DNA of 64,000 nt from positions 35,584,755-35,648,754 of the forward strand of contig NC_053048.1 of NCBI RefSeq assembly GCF_003473485.1, read 5' to 3'. This DNA is from Medicago truncatula. Its lineage: Eukaryota; Streptophyta; Magnoliopsida; Fabales; Fabaceae. The notes under the pieces were generated by a model, which was not told where the DNA came from, ran no database searches, and saw only the letters and a list, made by a program, of their open reading frames with translations. Below, piece by piece: positions 35,501 through 46,742 of the stretch (its first letter is position 1; each line of letters starts with the position of its first letter). Made by a program: the position numbers and the translations under genes.

Positions 35501-38500
35501 TGTGAAAGTATACCTTGAAAAATAAAAAATTTAAAGCATATAATGATTTGTTTATTAACCTGCAGAACAACAGCAGTGGATGATAAAGCCAGGCCATTCC
35601 CGATAACTATAGCAGCAGGGCCAGGTAGGCCACAGATATAATGAGCCACCAAGCCAATAACTCCAGCAGTTGCCAAAACCTATATTTGTTGCAGCCATAC
35701 ATACTATGAATCGTCAGGCATTACTATAGTGTAACAAAAAATTTGAGGTGAACAATAATAACAAGGATGGAAGATGGAGGTTCCCAATCACCTGCGCAGA
35801 ACCTAATCCGAAAACATATTTCTTCATAGAACTAAGCCTTTCAACAGAGAGCTAAAACAACAAAGCAATTCAAATCTTCAGTTTAGCTCCTGATTAGTTG
35901 ATAATGGTGATGTTCGAAGTTAAGGTAGAACAATAACTTATAGAAAACCCCACCTCCAGGCCAATATTAAATAAAAGGAAAACAACTCCAAATTCAGCTA
36001 TTGCTTTTGTCGCATGAACGTTACGAATGATGGAGAAACCATAAGGCCCAATCAAGATACCAGCAGCCAAGTAGCCAAGAACAGGACTACCTAAACATTG
36101 TTGCAAGATAGAGAGCATAGCATCAGCACAATGAAATGTGAATGTAGGACAAGAAATTTTAGTATGCCCGGCTATTATAAAAGATATTTAACACATCCAG
36201 ATAATGGTTAGAACCTTCTGACGAAAGCAACAATTTACTATTCAAGTGAAGTAAAAAAAATTCCCGAAATATAACAGTTTCATAATGTCATAACCATAGT
36301 TTACAAACTCTGACCAAATCAGAAAGTTAGAGCAGGTAACCCATTAACCAGTCCACTGGTAGGTCAAATAAGGCCTCAGAAACTATGTTTGGAAACCATT
36401 CTGAACCAGAAAACCAGTCAAACCATAAAAACTGGAGATGGTTTAATGAGGACCAAACAAATGTTGGTGCCACTAAGCCAAATTATGGGTCCGTTTGTTT
36501 TAGATTTTAAAAAAAATGGATTTTCCTTAGTATTTCTAAAAGTGATTCTTGTTTGGAAATTTACTTAATAGTATAAGTTATTTCAAACTCATTTGTCATA
36601 AGTTAAAAAGAGATTTTTGACATTCACTATCTTAAATATTCATTGTTAGAGATTTTACATAATAAAAATCACATTTTTTTTCTTTCAAAAAGACATCTTT
36701 CAAAAATGATTTTAATGAAAAGCTATTTGAAATAGCTTTTTATTTTTAGAGATTTTTTAAAATTTTATTATCCAAAAAAAATTATAACAAAATGATGAAA
36801 TATTTAGAATGACATTTTAAGATAAGTTATTCAAACGAATTTTTTCATTGAAGCTTTCTTAAAAAAATTATAACAAAGATTTTACATTATAAAAATCTAT
36901 TTAAAAAAAAACTATAACAAACGGGCCCTATGTCTGATGTTTAAATATCACATTACATTCTATATATTAAATCCTTCAAATGAAGGAAATTTTAGAATAC
37001 TATTGTATTTATCTGTTGCTAAACTTGATTATTTATTGTAGAATATTATATCTGATCGATATAAATGTATTGTATAGGTAGCGTACTATTCTTATCAATT
37101 GTATATATATATTGTACTCTTTCGGTGATGCTTCAATCTTACATGTATATGCGTATGTATGTTATAAATATTAATATTTTAGTATATGTTTATAGAATAT
37201 ATAGGCATGTTAAAACCTTCTTCAACCTTCACCAGAGCTCAAAACCATAAAAAACAAGTCTATTTACCAGTTCAAGGACCAATCCAATTTTGAAAACATT
37301 GATCATAATCGCTAATCATCAAGAAACAGAAGAATGAGTCAAATAGAATGGAGATTATCTATACATAGAAGTTTCATCGAAGCAACCGTGTAGTTTGGTG
37401 GCTTATCACATTCTGTCTAAAACATCTAGTCATAGACAAGCAACCTTGATAATACTGTAAGAGACTATGTTCAATTCAAGACTCAGAAATCATGGTAATT
37501 GAGTTACCTCCAGGGATTTTTTGAAATATTGGCACAAATATAACACTTGCAAGTAATAACCAGAGCATGTCAAAGAGGGAGGCTTCTTCCTCATTCACCT
37601 GGGATAAATATTTTATGCTACAGTTAGATGAAATTTATAAAATAAATCATCAAATTAAGTGAAAAGAATGAAGAAAAGCAAACCTCTTGATGAGGTAACG
37701 ACGCAATAATCTTCTTAATTTTCTTGGGGATTTTCTGGAGTTTTCTAAAGAGAGGCTTTGCATTAGAAGAAAGTTCTTCAGCACTGGTCATAATGACATC
37801 TGCCGGTTGAAGGAGCTGAGCATTTTTGTCTGCTCTACTGGCATAGACAGCAGCTCTGAAATAAAAAAGTCCATCATATGTTGAATACTGGATATGTTCA
37901 TTGTATATAATCTTTGCATATAAATATACATGGCAATAAGGCACAATATAGTCTCCTTTAAATTTATTGAGCAACTCAATTAAAGGTGACATGTATCGTA
38001 TATCTATGAGATATCCCTTTGTACTTGATATTTTAAATCATATTGTCCATAAATCTTAAAAAAGTCGTCCTAATATTTAGAAAGTTTGAAATAGATAACA
38101 ATAAAAGAATAAGATATATGAAGATCATACGGACCCTGCTCCCATTAACAATAATCCAAGAACTAGCTTGGGAAACTGCTTTTTCGCAGATAGTATGAGG
38201 CCCTGGAAAACCGATGTTGGTGTGGACTCAGCCTCCTCTTCAGGAAAAGAAAAGAACGATGCCGGAAAGAATCGAGATGACTTCTTCAATAATGCTTTGG
38301 GAGCTAATGGTGAACTATCTTTAGTAAAATCTTTTTGTGTTTCCTGCTTTTTTGTTTGGACGCCATTCTCATTATCACTTATATAATCCAACTGTGTTGG
38401 TTCTTCCAAAATTTGGCCGGTTTTTTCAGATTGTGTTTCAGGTGGTAACTTGGCAGGCAAAGATGCATCATCGCTTGTGGCCAAATCTTTGTCACTACCA

Positions 38501-39699
38501 ACTGTGACATCATCAGAAAAACTTTCTACCATGTTCTCCTCAGAAACAAGAACGACATCTTCTACTTGTATAGTTTCTACAGCCTCAGCATTCAAATTTT
38601 GAAAAGACTTATCAGCTCGCTGTAAAGCAATCTCAGCATCGTTCACACGTTGTGTAGCCTCAAGTTCAAACGCAACAGCTTGCTCCGCTAAGAGCATTAT
38701 GTTTGTAACATCCTCCTCAGCTTTCACTGCATCCAGTTGTGCCTTTTCAGAAATTTCTTGCAATTTGCTAACTTCCTTTTGCAGCTCCTCCTTTTTATTT
38801 TGCAAGCGCCTCAACTCTACCTCACAATTTGTCAAATTATCCTGACATTTCTTTATATCTTCTTGCGCAACAAAAAGCGTGCTCTCCTTTTCTGTCAAGT
38901 CCTTATCGCCATCACTCTCATTAGAACTTTCATGCACTTCTTTCACGGCCTCTAAAGACTCTATAGCTACCTGAAGTTTTGCCTCGGCCAATGAAAGAGC
39001 CATTGTAGCATTTTGGACAGCATCTTTAGCGATATGTTCTTCATTTGCAACTTTTTGAATGCTGTCAAGGGTAGAATTAACATCATCCAAAGATCGGGCT
39101 GCTTCATCATGCAAAAAAATGGCAGTCTCTGATATTTTTTTAACCTTTTCTTCAAACATAGTACTATTTATTTGCGCTACCTCAAGCTCTTTCACGGCCT
39201 TTTGCAATAGTTCTTTCAACTCATCAACATTTTTTTCCTCTACTCCTATTTCCCTCTCAACCTTCCCTCCTTCTTCCCCTGAAACATCCAATTCAACACC
39301 AGCTACAGGTACCACCCCTAAATCCTCACCCGAACCTTCCACATAATCAACATTGCGACCATTTCCATTAACATAAGCTAAAGAATCACTACCCTGACAC
39401 TTCAACCAAATCTTTCTAGATCCCATAAGAAGTTTCTCATTCTTAGATGACACGCTTCTCTTCTTGTTCAAAACTTTAAACTCATCACCAGAATCATTCA
39501 AAGCAGAAATACAACTAACTTTGTTCTCCACACTAAAACGCGACCTCAAAACACTTTTACCCAGTAAACCACAACCAAAACCTCTCCTTCTAAAGTCGAA
39601 ACAACCTGCTTGACCTACATATTTTTGTCCGTAACTAGTCCCCGCGCCTCCGTGTAAAACTCTTGACTGTGGCAAACTACAACCTATATCAATATTCAT
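23511..39699 (-). CDS. KEA: K+ efflux antiporter of the KEA1/KEA2 type, plastid envelope
   Basis: Twenty exons give 1193 aa: 39699-38135, 37855-37684, 37598-37508, 36090-35954, 35851-35792, 35679-35560, 32460-32392, 31179-31114, 30916-30827, 29010-28906, 28221-28093, 26696-26487, 26168-26019, 25829-25776, 25702-25644, 25134-25068, 24995-24819, 24653-24597, 24068-23994, 23639-23511. The large first exon encodes the plastid leader and a coiled coil ([37 protein letters not shown]). Then come the Na+/H+-exchanger-type membrane helices ([43 protein letters not shown]) and a C-terminal KTN nucleotide-binding domain ([12 protein letters not shown]). Relatives exchange K+ for H+ at the inner chloroplast envelope. 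The start is the first ATG at 39699; the upstream in-frame codon is TTG. A 5'-UTR intron probably ends at 39773. Introns hold many repeats (see their entries). Confidence 0.97.
23725..23972. mobile_element. TIR element of the 'agtccctg' type in KEA intron
   Basis: Begins 'caatttagtccctgatt' preceded by 'cactaatttaatctctaaa' and ends 'aaggactagattggtgatt', giving an imperfect inverted pair of ends without coding capacity. It is decayed. It lies between KEA exons 20 and 19. Confidence 0.45.
27735..27860 (+). repeat. LTR/TRIM-like relic, broken
   Basis: Contains 'gtcccacataagatagatag', 'gagtttataaagaggaggc' and 'ccttacaagccggttttg', phrases of short LTR elements common in legumes. No internal genes; only a fragment remains. 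It overlaps the start of the 133-bp tandem duplication. Confidence 0.45.
27821..28086. repeat. 133-bp tandem duplication beside KEA exon 11
   Basis: Two copies of 133 bp (27821-27953 and 27954-28086) differ at about two positions (cagtgttt/caatgttt and ttgcaaat/ttgcgaat). They lie just after the donor of exon 11 (28093) in the gene's direction. The duplication makes a second donor-like site, CTTGTAAG|GTGAGT, at about 27958. Confidence 0.85.
29293..29642. mobile_element. Mutator-like non-autonomous element in KEA intron 9
   Basis: Ends are GGCTAAAATATGGTTTTAGT at 29303 and its complement at 29632. A 10-bp duplication TTGTTAAATA flanks both sides (29293-29302 and 29633-29642). The interior consists of repeated 'ggtccctgcaaaat' phrases and has no gene; open frames on - here are only these repeats. 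Confidence 0.8.
29757..30071. mobile_element. MITE of paired inverted repeats in KEA intron 9
   Basis: Ends are 'tatatatggggttagctag' and 'ctagcaaacccctatatata'. Inside, four related segments with 'ttttagcaa', 'ccttaaggtgtatttaac' and 'ttctaaaaaataagtgggtg' alternate in orientation, so the element can form nested hairpins. No coding capacity. Confidence 0.6.
30327..30391 (-). ncRNA. tRNA-like sequence (degenerate tRNA or SINE head)
   Basis: On the minus strand, GTGGCA at the start can pair with TGTCAC at the end (one G-T). 'tggttaaccg' resembles an A box and 'atgggttcgaatcccat' is a perfect T arm with B box. A TTTTT run follows directly. The anticodon arm is poor, so a functional tRNA is unlikely; a tRNA-derived relic fits better. 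Confidence 0.4.
31340..31460. mobile_element. MITE of the 'tagcgctat' family in KEA intron 7
   Basis: Contains 'tagccgcgtgtagcggctg', 'acactatagcaagatagcg' and 'ggcagctattttt', related to 9755-9965, 17735-17890 and 50500-50710. The remainder of this intron to 32391 shows no gene. Confidence 0.4.
32549..32720 (+). mobile_element. tRNA-derived SINE with 18-bp target duplication, in KEA intron 6
   Basis: After a T run (32567-32577) comes 'ggtcaagtagcctagtgg' (A-box region), then 'ggggttcgaaccccgg' (B box), 'ctgcatataatatgc' and 'gtgagctaatctccc'. The 18-bp 'gacatgatatgtttctat' at 32549-32566 returns as 'gacaagatatgtttctat' at 32703-32720 with one mismatch, a good SINE-type target duplication. 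Confidence 0.8.
32713..33549 (+). mobile_element. Internally deleted hAT transposon with intact C-terminal domain, in KEA intron 6
   Basis: The element is 32721-33541 with ends CTATGAAGCACC and GTGCTTCATAG, flanked by the 8-bp duplication GTTTCTAT (32713-32720 and 33542-33549), as expected of hAT. Sub-terminal 'ccgatacg'/'gtatcgg' motifs repeat near both ends. Inside, 32937-33278 encodes in one frame [20 protein letters not shown], then [15 protein letters not shown], the hAT dimerisation domain (about 110 aa), followed by an acidic tail. The remaining transposase (DDE domain) is absent. The frame has no internal stop. It is opposite in direction to KEA. Confidence 0.9.
36487..36928. mobile_element. 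TIR element, Tourist/Harbinger- or hAT-like, in KEA intron 3
   Basis: Ends are GGGTCCGTTTGTTTTAG and AACAAACGGGCCC. The flanks show TAT on each side. The interior has inverted 'aaaaatgattttaatgaa'-like parts and no coding capacity. Confidence 0.6.
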
Positions 39700-40100
39700 A
39701 TTTCTCGACCTTGCACAACTCAACTCTCACACAAACAATTTCACCAACACCAATCAGCGATTCATCAATAACCTAATGCAAAAAAATAACAAAGTCAGAT
39801 ATGTATGAATTCATCCAAAGCAAAATAATCACTAAATTTTGTAATGCAGTAATAACAAATTCACAACTGAAAAACTCAGATACCACATTTCCTAACACTT
39901 TTATTTTGTAATTAATCAGCAATTAATAAAAAAAAACTATCAAATCTAACAAAATTTCAACATCCATTTATCATAATTCAAAAACAAATAATTGAGTGAA
40001 GTTAGTGAGAAAACGAAATTGAAACAAATTGAGAGAGAATACGTTGCAAGTGTGTAGTAGTGCATCGAAGAGTGTGAAGATTGATCGAGAAATGTAGTAG

Positions 40101-40364
40101 ATAGAGAAAATATGAAACGACGCAGTGTTCGAAGTTCGGAGCTCAGTTCAGCGAAATCTACAAAATGGAACGAGAACGAACCTAAGACGGCGGAAACGAC
40201 GAAGTAACTCGGCGATGACGGTGGTGGAAGCTGCCGGCGTAGAGACGATACGAACGATGACGACGGCGCTGGTTAATATGCTGCTGAGTTAGTTAAGTTG
40301 AATTTTTGTTTTTTTTCTTTTGCTCAGAAATTTAATTTTGCAATAAGCTAGTGACACATTTGTT
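40101..40364 (-). promoter_or_regulatory. Upstream/5'-UTR block of the KEA gene, shared with the PPR gene
   Basis: This block lies upstream of the KEA start, separated from it by a probable 5'-UTR intron (acceptor at 39773). It contains 'gaaacgacg', 'gttcgaagttcggagctcag', 'aagctgccggcgtagagacg', 'acggcgctggttaat' and 'ctcagaaatttaattttgc'. A copy with the same order and orientation is at 45760-45990, next to the PPR start. GC-rich 'ggcggaaacgacg' parts suggest an untranslated exon rather than distal promoter. Confidence 0.75.
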
Positions 40365-43300
40365 TTTTGTCAGAAGAATAAAAAAACTGAAAATTTCTTT
40401 TATATGTAAAAATAAATAAATGTAATAATATTAAATATTATCAATAATAATAAGTCAATATTGTTTGTCTTTTTGAAGGTAAATGACCCTTTTTAAATTT
40501 TTGAAATACCTGCAAAAACGGCCATTGGGTATATGAGGGGATATTCCTAAGCTCTTTTGTCTTCTCTTTGTTTTAATTTTCAAAAGAAATATCAAGGATA
40601 GTAAAGTGAAAGAAAATAGAGTACAAAATTAAAAAAATTCCTTCTTTTGTGTTTAAGATAAGAAGTATTATAAGGTTGAATATGATATTATCTCCGTCTT
40701 ACGTTAAGTGAATTATTTGTTCATTTCACATACTCTCATTAGTCCTAAATATAAAAGAAGATTAATTTTTCAAGTTTATTGAATAAATGATGTATTTAGT
40801 TTATATTATAGTATATATACATTAATAATTCAATGAACCTAAAAAAAATATTATTCTCTTATATTTATGATTGGAGAGTGTAAAAAATATTATTCTCTTA
40901 TATTTATGGCTGAAGGGAGTATTAAGAAAAATGTATAAATGAATGAGAGAAATGTAGTTTTAAGTGATTTTGTCAAGTATTGGTGCATTCACCATTATTA
41001 TAAATGCAAAGTGGAAGATAATAAATTGAGAGTGATGAAAGTGATATTAATTATAATTATAAATAAAAAAATAATTAATATTGTATTGAAAAATGAAATA
41101 AGTCAGTTATTTTAAGACAATTTTTTTTTTTTACAAAAAAACGCACTTATTGTGGGACGGAGGGAGAATAAAAACAGGACTAGCTTGAACTAAGTTGATC
41201 TTGCTAATTGGTTAACAACTTTATAACTTTGTGTTAAGATTTTGATTACTTAACAAAATAGGTCCAATCCATTAATTTTCAAATAGTATCGAAGAACAAA
41301 AAGGAACACTAGTCGATAAATCGTCATATTTTTGTGTGTTTGATATGTATATACATATCTATCGACATGAAGTCTTGGTTATCATAAACCGTAACATCAA
41401 TGTTGCATTTATAAGAGTCCATCGGAGGAAGGTTCCATTGAGAAATGGAAGTAATTGGACCAATTTATTTATCGATTTGAGGGTTTAATGGTCTTTGAAT
41501 AATTGAACAAGTATGGAAGACCATACCATGCAAACTTTATTATACATTGACTATTCAACATATCAAGCTCAACTACATATTCAGAATGTCTACCTAAAAA
41601 AAAAAAAAACGTTGTAGCTTTTCTTTGAGAGTAAGAAAAAACTTTTGTTTGAGGTGCAATACGTGACAATTATTTAATACTTTTTTTTTTAACAATAAAC
41701 AATAGAGTGTTAGTTATGTGAACATAATTCACTTGATAAAGACATTACAATATACATAAGTCATGGTTTGAATTATAAATTTTTCATTTATTCATCTTAA
41801 TGGGGTGAAATCCTGACCATTAAACTACTTTAAAAAAAAAACAATGGAGTGTTAATTATGACGTTATAACGTCATCACTTTATTAGCAGACACAAGTTGA
41901 ACTCAGAGATACACATAGGAACATAATGAACTTCATATATCCCTTTACTACTCATTCACATCCTGGAATTTGACTTTGGAGTTTGGATTGAATTGAAAAA
42001 CCCTGCATTCATCTTGAATATTTTTTTTTTGGTTACACTCATTCATCTTGTTTGATTTGTCTCAACTTGGATAAAGGAAGTGTTGAATAATAGATTATAA
42101 TAGAAGGTTAAATATGTTTTTAATCCCTATAAATTGAGACTTTTTAAATTTAGTCATTACTTAATTTTAATAGTTTTTTTGTCCCTATAAAAACATTCTG
42201 CATTTAGTTTTAGTCTCTTCTTAATCTAAATTTGTTTAATTATGCTTAAATTCGTAAACTTATAAACAATTTTTTGTAAACTTTTTAAGAACATTATAAA
42301 AGTTCCTCTGCAAAATATTATCTCAATTTGATTTCTACGTCCAGATTTTTGTTACTCTTTTCTTGAACTTTTGTCGTTTAAAAAAAATTCATATTTATTC
42401 TCTTGTTAAAAAATTATATTTTTTTTAGTAAATGAACATTTTATAATGTTTTAAACATGTCTCCAAAAAATCGTTCAAAACTTTAAGAATTCAAAGATAA
42501 TTAAACAAATTTAGTTTATACAAGGACTAAAATTACATGTAATTTTCTTTTTGTAGGGACTAAAAAAGCTATTAAAATTAAGTAAGGATTAAACTTAGAA
42601 GTTCCCAATTTTATAGGGATCAAAAATATATTTAACCCTAAAATATATAAGGATAAAATTGTAATTAAAAAAAATCTAAAGTTCAATTAGTAAAAGTGAT
42701 TCCATTCCGTACCCTTCAAATAGGAGAGGTAACACAATGAGAAAAGACAATGGAATGAGACTGAATGGATGCCATTAGATTTCATTCATCATTTAAAAAA
42801 AATATCCAAACAATGAAATACTTCGTCACACCATTTTATACCATCCTATTGCATTCCATTTCATCGTCAATTCAAATATAGTCCAAGAACATAAAAAAAA
42901 AATTGACACATCTTCATCCAAAATTTTGAGACATCGAGTATATACGTCACATCTCTTATAAAACTAATCACTCAGACGTCAGATCTAAACCAAACAAGAA
43001 CCATCACCATAAGCCACTCTCGAAGAAGCTTATGCGAAATGATATGTTCTCAACAGTGAACATTTCGTGTACGTAACAATGAAAAGAAAGAAAAAAAAAG
43101 TAGGAACAAAATCATGCAGTGGTTACAGCAAACAAAATAATACTTTTTTTTTTGACAAGCAAAATAATACTTGTTTCCTCTCATTTGTCCATAATTAGTA
43201 TTGGTATATCACAGTACAACATTGATAAGTTGTAGAAGACAAATCATGCAAAAGACCAAGAATAATTGTCCAAAAATAAAAAACAAGAATCATAGCTCAA

Positions 43301-44033
43301 ATGGTGCCAAGAACAGCTTATACAAAAAATTATATCCAAATTTGGGGAGTATGTGATTGGACGTGCTAGTATCTCTTATCAAGTATTGTATATTGATTGC
43401 TAACAATGTAATATGTATATAAGTTTCATGCTGTATATATCCTGGAACTTGAGTGCAGTATTATAACACTGCTTGATACACCAGTGTCTAGTTAATAACA
43501 GTTGAAAGATGTGACTGGAAGTATATATGGGTTCGAAAAGAGTCAAGTTGTCTGCCCTTTCAATACCCAAGTGGATAAAATGGTATCACAGAAAGCAGAA
43601 GCTTAAACAACCTTTGCCTCATGAATTTGATGATGTCCTTAATGTCATTATCTCAAGCTGCTATATGGCTAGTCTTTTTTAAGAGGTTTGTCGTCTTCTG
43701 CTGCAACTTCGATGAGTCATTATGAAGCGGTAATATGAGGTAACAGCAGCCACCGGTGATTTCAGTATGAGCATGGTACATTAAGACACATTCTTAATGG
43801 TTAGATACAACCAGGCATTATTAATCCTCTGCTTGTTTAGCAATTCAATCTCTAATCCACAACAAGCAACTCAACATGTACATGTAGCGACAGATATAAG
43901 TCACTTGTGAGAAATCGAAGACGATTAGGCCATCAAGAGTCAGGTGTAAATCTCAAGACCATTTGTTTTTTCCCTTCTATTGACCGTGGTGTCCCACAAA
44001 AGTAATCAATTTATAAAGTAATAAATGATTCTT
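40365..44033. other. Repeat-rich spacer between the KEA and PPR genes
   Basis: No gene was found. At about 40690-41166 are pieces of Stowaway-like ends ('tccgtcttacgttaagtg' and 'tgtgggacggagggag'). A weak SINE relic (-) is at 41708-41835. A Mutator-like pair of ends is at 42106-42638 (listed separately). From 43140 rightward the sequence is less repetitive and may be 3'-UTR of the PPR gene. Confidence 0.4.
42106..42638. mobile_element. TIR element with 'ggttaaatatg' ends
   Basis: Left end 'ggttaaatatgtttttaatc', right end 'atcaaaaatatatttaacc', with 'agtcattacttaattttaat' and its complement further inside. It belongs to the same broad type as 15756-16279. No clear target duplication and more decay point to greater age. 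No coding capacity. Confidence 0.55.
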
Positions 44034-45743
44034 CTACGGAACTTCAACAAAACGTGTATCTTGAGAACTGTCTGAATCGTTTATTTCTACGGAACTGCTA
44101 GCTGATGGTTTATGTACATTACTCTCCTCCATCAATCTTCTCATTTTAATAACATCTTCCCACCTATTGGACCCTGCATAAGTATTAGAGGACAATATAT
44201 AGTTGCCACTATTAGAAGGATCCGTCTCTAGAAGCTTCTTTGTGGCAATCTCAGCCAAGTGTAGATTTCCATGAACCTGAGAAGCACTGAGCAATATCCT
44301 CCATACAACAACATCAGGATCCATGGGCATCCTCTTTATGAACTCATAAGCCCTTCCTAAATTGCCAGAACGACTCAAAAGATCCACAACACAACCATAA
44401 TGTTTCATTTCTGGTGTCAGTCCATAAACTCTTTCCATGCTTTCGAAATATTCCAACCCCTTATCAACCACTCCAGCATGAGCACAGGCCAGCAAAACTC
44501 CAACAAAGGTTCCATGAGTAGGCCTAACACCTTCTCGCAACATCAGTGAAAATAAATTAAGTGCGGAATCTGCAGAACCATTAACAGCAAGGCCTGCGAT
44601 AACTGATGTCCACGATACCGAGTCCCTCTTCCCCATCTCTTCAAACACCGACAATCCTTTCTCAACCGCACCACACTTGCAATACATATCAATCAAAGCA
44701 TTTCCAACATAAATATCAGCATTCACGTCATATTTCCTGATATACTCATGAACAGCCTCCCCAACATCAAGTGCGCCAATATGAGCACACGCAGAGAGCA
44801 CACTGGCAACCGTTATTTCATCTGGCTTCACCTTAGTAACCATCATTTCTTGGAAAAGCCTCACTGCCTTTCCAAACTGACCCGCTTGAGAGTAACTGCT
44901 GATCATAGAAGTCCACGAGATCACATCCCTATGCGGCATATCATCAAACAATTTCCTTGCAGCAACCAAGTTTCCTGCTTTCCCATAACCCATAATCATA
45001 GCATTCCAAGAAACCATATTTCTATCACGCATCCGATCAAACACTCGTCGAGCCAAATCAACCATACTGCGCCGGCCATACATATCAATCAATGTATTTC
45101 CCAGGTAAACATCAACCTCCACCTTATTTTCCTCAATATACTCAATCATAGCATCAACAACACCCCACTCACCCAAAACCGTACACGCCAAAACAACTTT
45201 CACCATTGTCACAGCATCACCCTTCACATCAGCCATCCTCATTTCTTCAAAAACAACCAAAACCTCGCTATACCTCCTACACCGACCATACCCACAAATC
45301 AACGAATTCCAAGAAACCAAATCCCTTTCAGACATTTCATCAAACACCTTACGCGCAAAACCCAGTTCACAAAATCCAGCATACCCATGAATCAAAGCAT
45401 TCGAAACAAACAAATCCGAGTCAAACCCAAGTTTCAAAACACGAGCATGAACTGTAGTGCATGAAACATTAGATATACGAGCACATGCTTTGAGGAGAAA
45501 AGGGTAAGTGAGGTTGTTACCAAATAAGGCTTGGCTATACATGAGATTGTAGTTGCGAATGGCTTCAATGGGTTGGTTGGTTTGGGACCAACCACGGATC
45601 ATGATATTCCAATGGGATAAAGTGGGTCTGGGAATTTGGCGGAAGAGTTCATTGGCTTTGAGAATGTTTGTGGGTGAAAGTGCGTAGGATTTGAGAAGAT
45701 TGAAAATGGAGATAGGGTCTGTGGGAAGAAGCTCCTTGATCAT
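44034..45743 (-). CDS. Pentatricopeptide repeat protein, PLS/E class
   Basis: A single exon of 569 aa from ATG at 45743. About a dozen degenerate 31-36-residue helical repeats are visible, for example DLVSWNSLICGYGRC, NMVSWNAMIMGYGKAG, DVISWTSMISSYSQAGQF and DIYVGNALIDMYCKCG. The C-terminal E-type region has KHYGCVVDLLSRSGNL, PDVVVWRILLSAS and NYILSSNTYA. A DYW deaminase domain is absent, so it is an E-class member. Such proteins bind organelle RNA for editing or processing. No obvious transit peptide stands before the first repeat. Lack of introns is normal for the class. The long + strand frame at 44748-45464 is the antisense shadow. The sequence directly upstream is a copy of the KEA upstream block. 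Confidence 0.95.
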   Translation of the reverse strand: MIKELLPTDPISIFNLLKSYALSPTNILKANELFRQIPRPTLSHWNIMIRGWSQTNQPIEAIRNYNLMYSQALFGNNLTYPFLLKACARISNVSCTTVHARVLKLGFDSDLFVSNALIHGYAGFCELGFARKVFDEMSERDLVSWNSLICGYGRCRRYSEVLVVFEEMRMADVKGDAVTMVKVVLACTVLGEWGVVDAMIEYIEENKVEVDVYLGNTLIDMYGRRSMVDLARRVFDRMRDRNMVSWNAMIMGYGKAGNLVAARKLFDDMPHRDVISWTSMISSYSQAGQFGKAVRLFQEMMVTKVKPDEITVASVLSACAHIGALDVGEAVHEYIRKYDVNADIYVGNALIDMYCKCGAVEKGLSVFEEMGKRDSVSWTSVIAGLAVNGSADSALNLFSLMLREGVRPTHGTFVGVLLACAHAGVVDKGLEYFESMERVYGLTPEMKHYGCVVDLLSRSGNLGRAYEFIKRMPMDPDVVVWRILLSASQVHGNLHLAEIATKKLLETDPSNSGNYILSSNTYAGSNRWEDVIKMRRLMEESNVHKPSASSSVEINDSDSSQDTRFVEVP

Positions 45744-45759
45744 GTTTGAGAAAGAGCAA

Positions 45760-45990
45760 GATAGAGAAAATATGAAACGACGTGGTGTTCGAAGTTCGGA
45801 GCTCAGTTCATCGAAATCTAAGAAATGGAACCTAAGACGGCGGTGGAAGCTGCCGGCGTAGAGACGATACGAACGAGAATGACGGCGCTGGTTAATAAGC
45901 TGAGTTAGTTAGTTAAGTTGATTTTTTTTTTTTTTTCCTTTGCTCAGAAATTTAATTTTGCAATAAGTTAGTGACACATTTGTTTTTTTT
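45760..45990 (-). repeat. Copy of the KEA upstream block placed at the PPR start
   Basis: This matches 40101-40364 almost base for base, apart from gaps, the largest about 31 bp between 'gacggcgg' and 'tggaagctgcc'. It ends 17 bp before the PPR start codon. Orientation relative to the gene is the same as at KEA, so it could serve as promoter or 5'-UTR for PPR. Confidence 0.85.
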
Positions 45991-46664
45991 AATCGTTTAT
46001 TCGATCGTTTCATAACATAGACCGGATGTATCTATACAAGTAAAATATATAACTCCCATGCACTAGTTAAAAACTAAAAATAAAAATAAAGAGATGATTT
46101 ATATTAAAAAGAGCAATATTTTAATTTTTTAAAAATAGAATACACTTCCTTCAAAAAAATAAATAAATAGAATACACAATATCTAAAAAAATATTTATTT
46201 GTTTAATTTCTTAAACAATACCTCGGGCAGCCGTTAACAATCCCCCTTTAATATTTTGTTTACTCTTCAATTTTCATAGAAAAGATTATGATAATCTAGA
46301 GTTCGACCATAAAATAAGTAAAATATGACCAATAATTCCTCCAACTTTTGTGGTATATTCGTTAACTCATTTTTTAATTGATATTTTTTTTTAAGGAAAC
46401 TCATTTTTTTTAGTTGATAATTTAAATAAATATTATAATCCTTTATATAATGTTATAGATATATACAATTACCATTTTCAATAGTATATCTGGAGTATTT
46501 CTTTTTCTTTATACGTCTTCTCTTAAAATCAGCCCCCCCTCCCCCCGTTGAAAAATAATTATATTTAATTATTTTTGCTATCAATTAAGTTAATTACAAT
46601 GTAAATTAAGTGATCCACTTTATTATTGATTTAAATACAAACTCATTAATCACTTATGATGTTC
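45991..46664. other. Spacer between the two PPR starts
   Basis: AT-rich sequence with no recognised gene or repeat, except C/T-rich 'agccccccctccccccgttg' near 46530. Confidence 0.3.
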
Positions 46665-46742
46665 ATGGTGGGCGAAATTGCATAGAATTTGAGAAGGTTG
46701 AAAATGGAGATAGGGTATGTGGGAAGAAGCTCTTTGATCATA
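46665..46742 (-). pseudogene. Fragment copy of the PPR gene's first 26 codons
   Basis: On the minus strand it reads MIKELLPTYPISIFNLLK, against MIKELLPTDPISIFNLLK at the PPR start, then continues for about 8 codons before similarity is lost. It lies about 1 kb upstream of the real gene. Only this 5' fragment is present, so it is non-functional. Confidence 0.85.

Noticed and set aside
36290-37310. Possible larger element with 'accagtcc' type ends around the TIR element at 36487
   Set aside because: Left and right ends match only loosely; no target duplication.
38168-39346. Open frames on + within KEA exon 1
   Set aside because: Antisense shadows of the coiled-coil coding region.
44748-45464. 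Long open frame of 238 codons on +
   Set aside because: It is the antisense shadow of the PPR gene; codons give a Ser/Asn/His-rich string with no domain.
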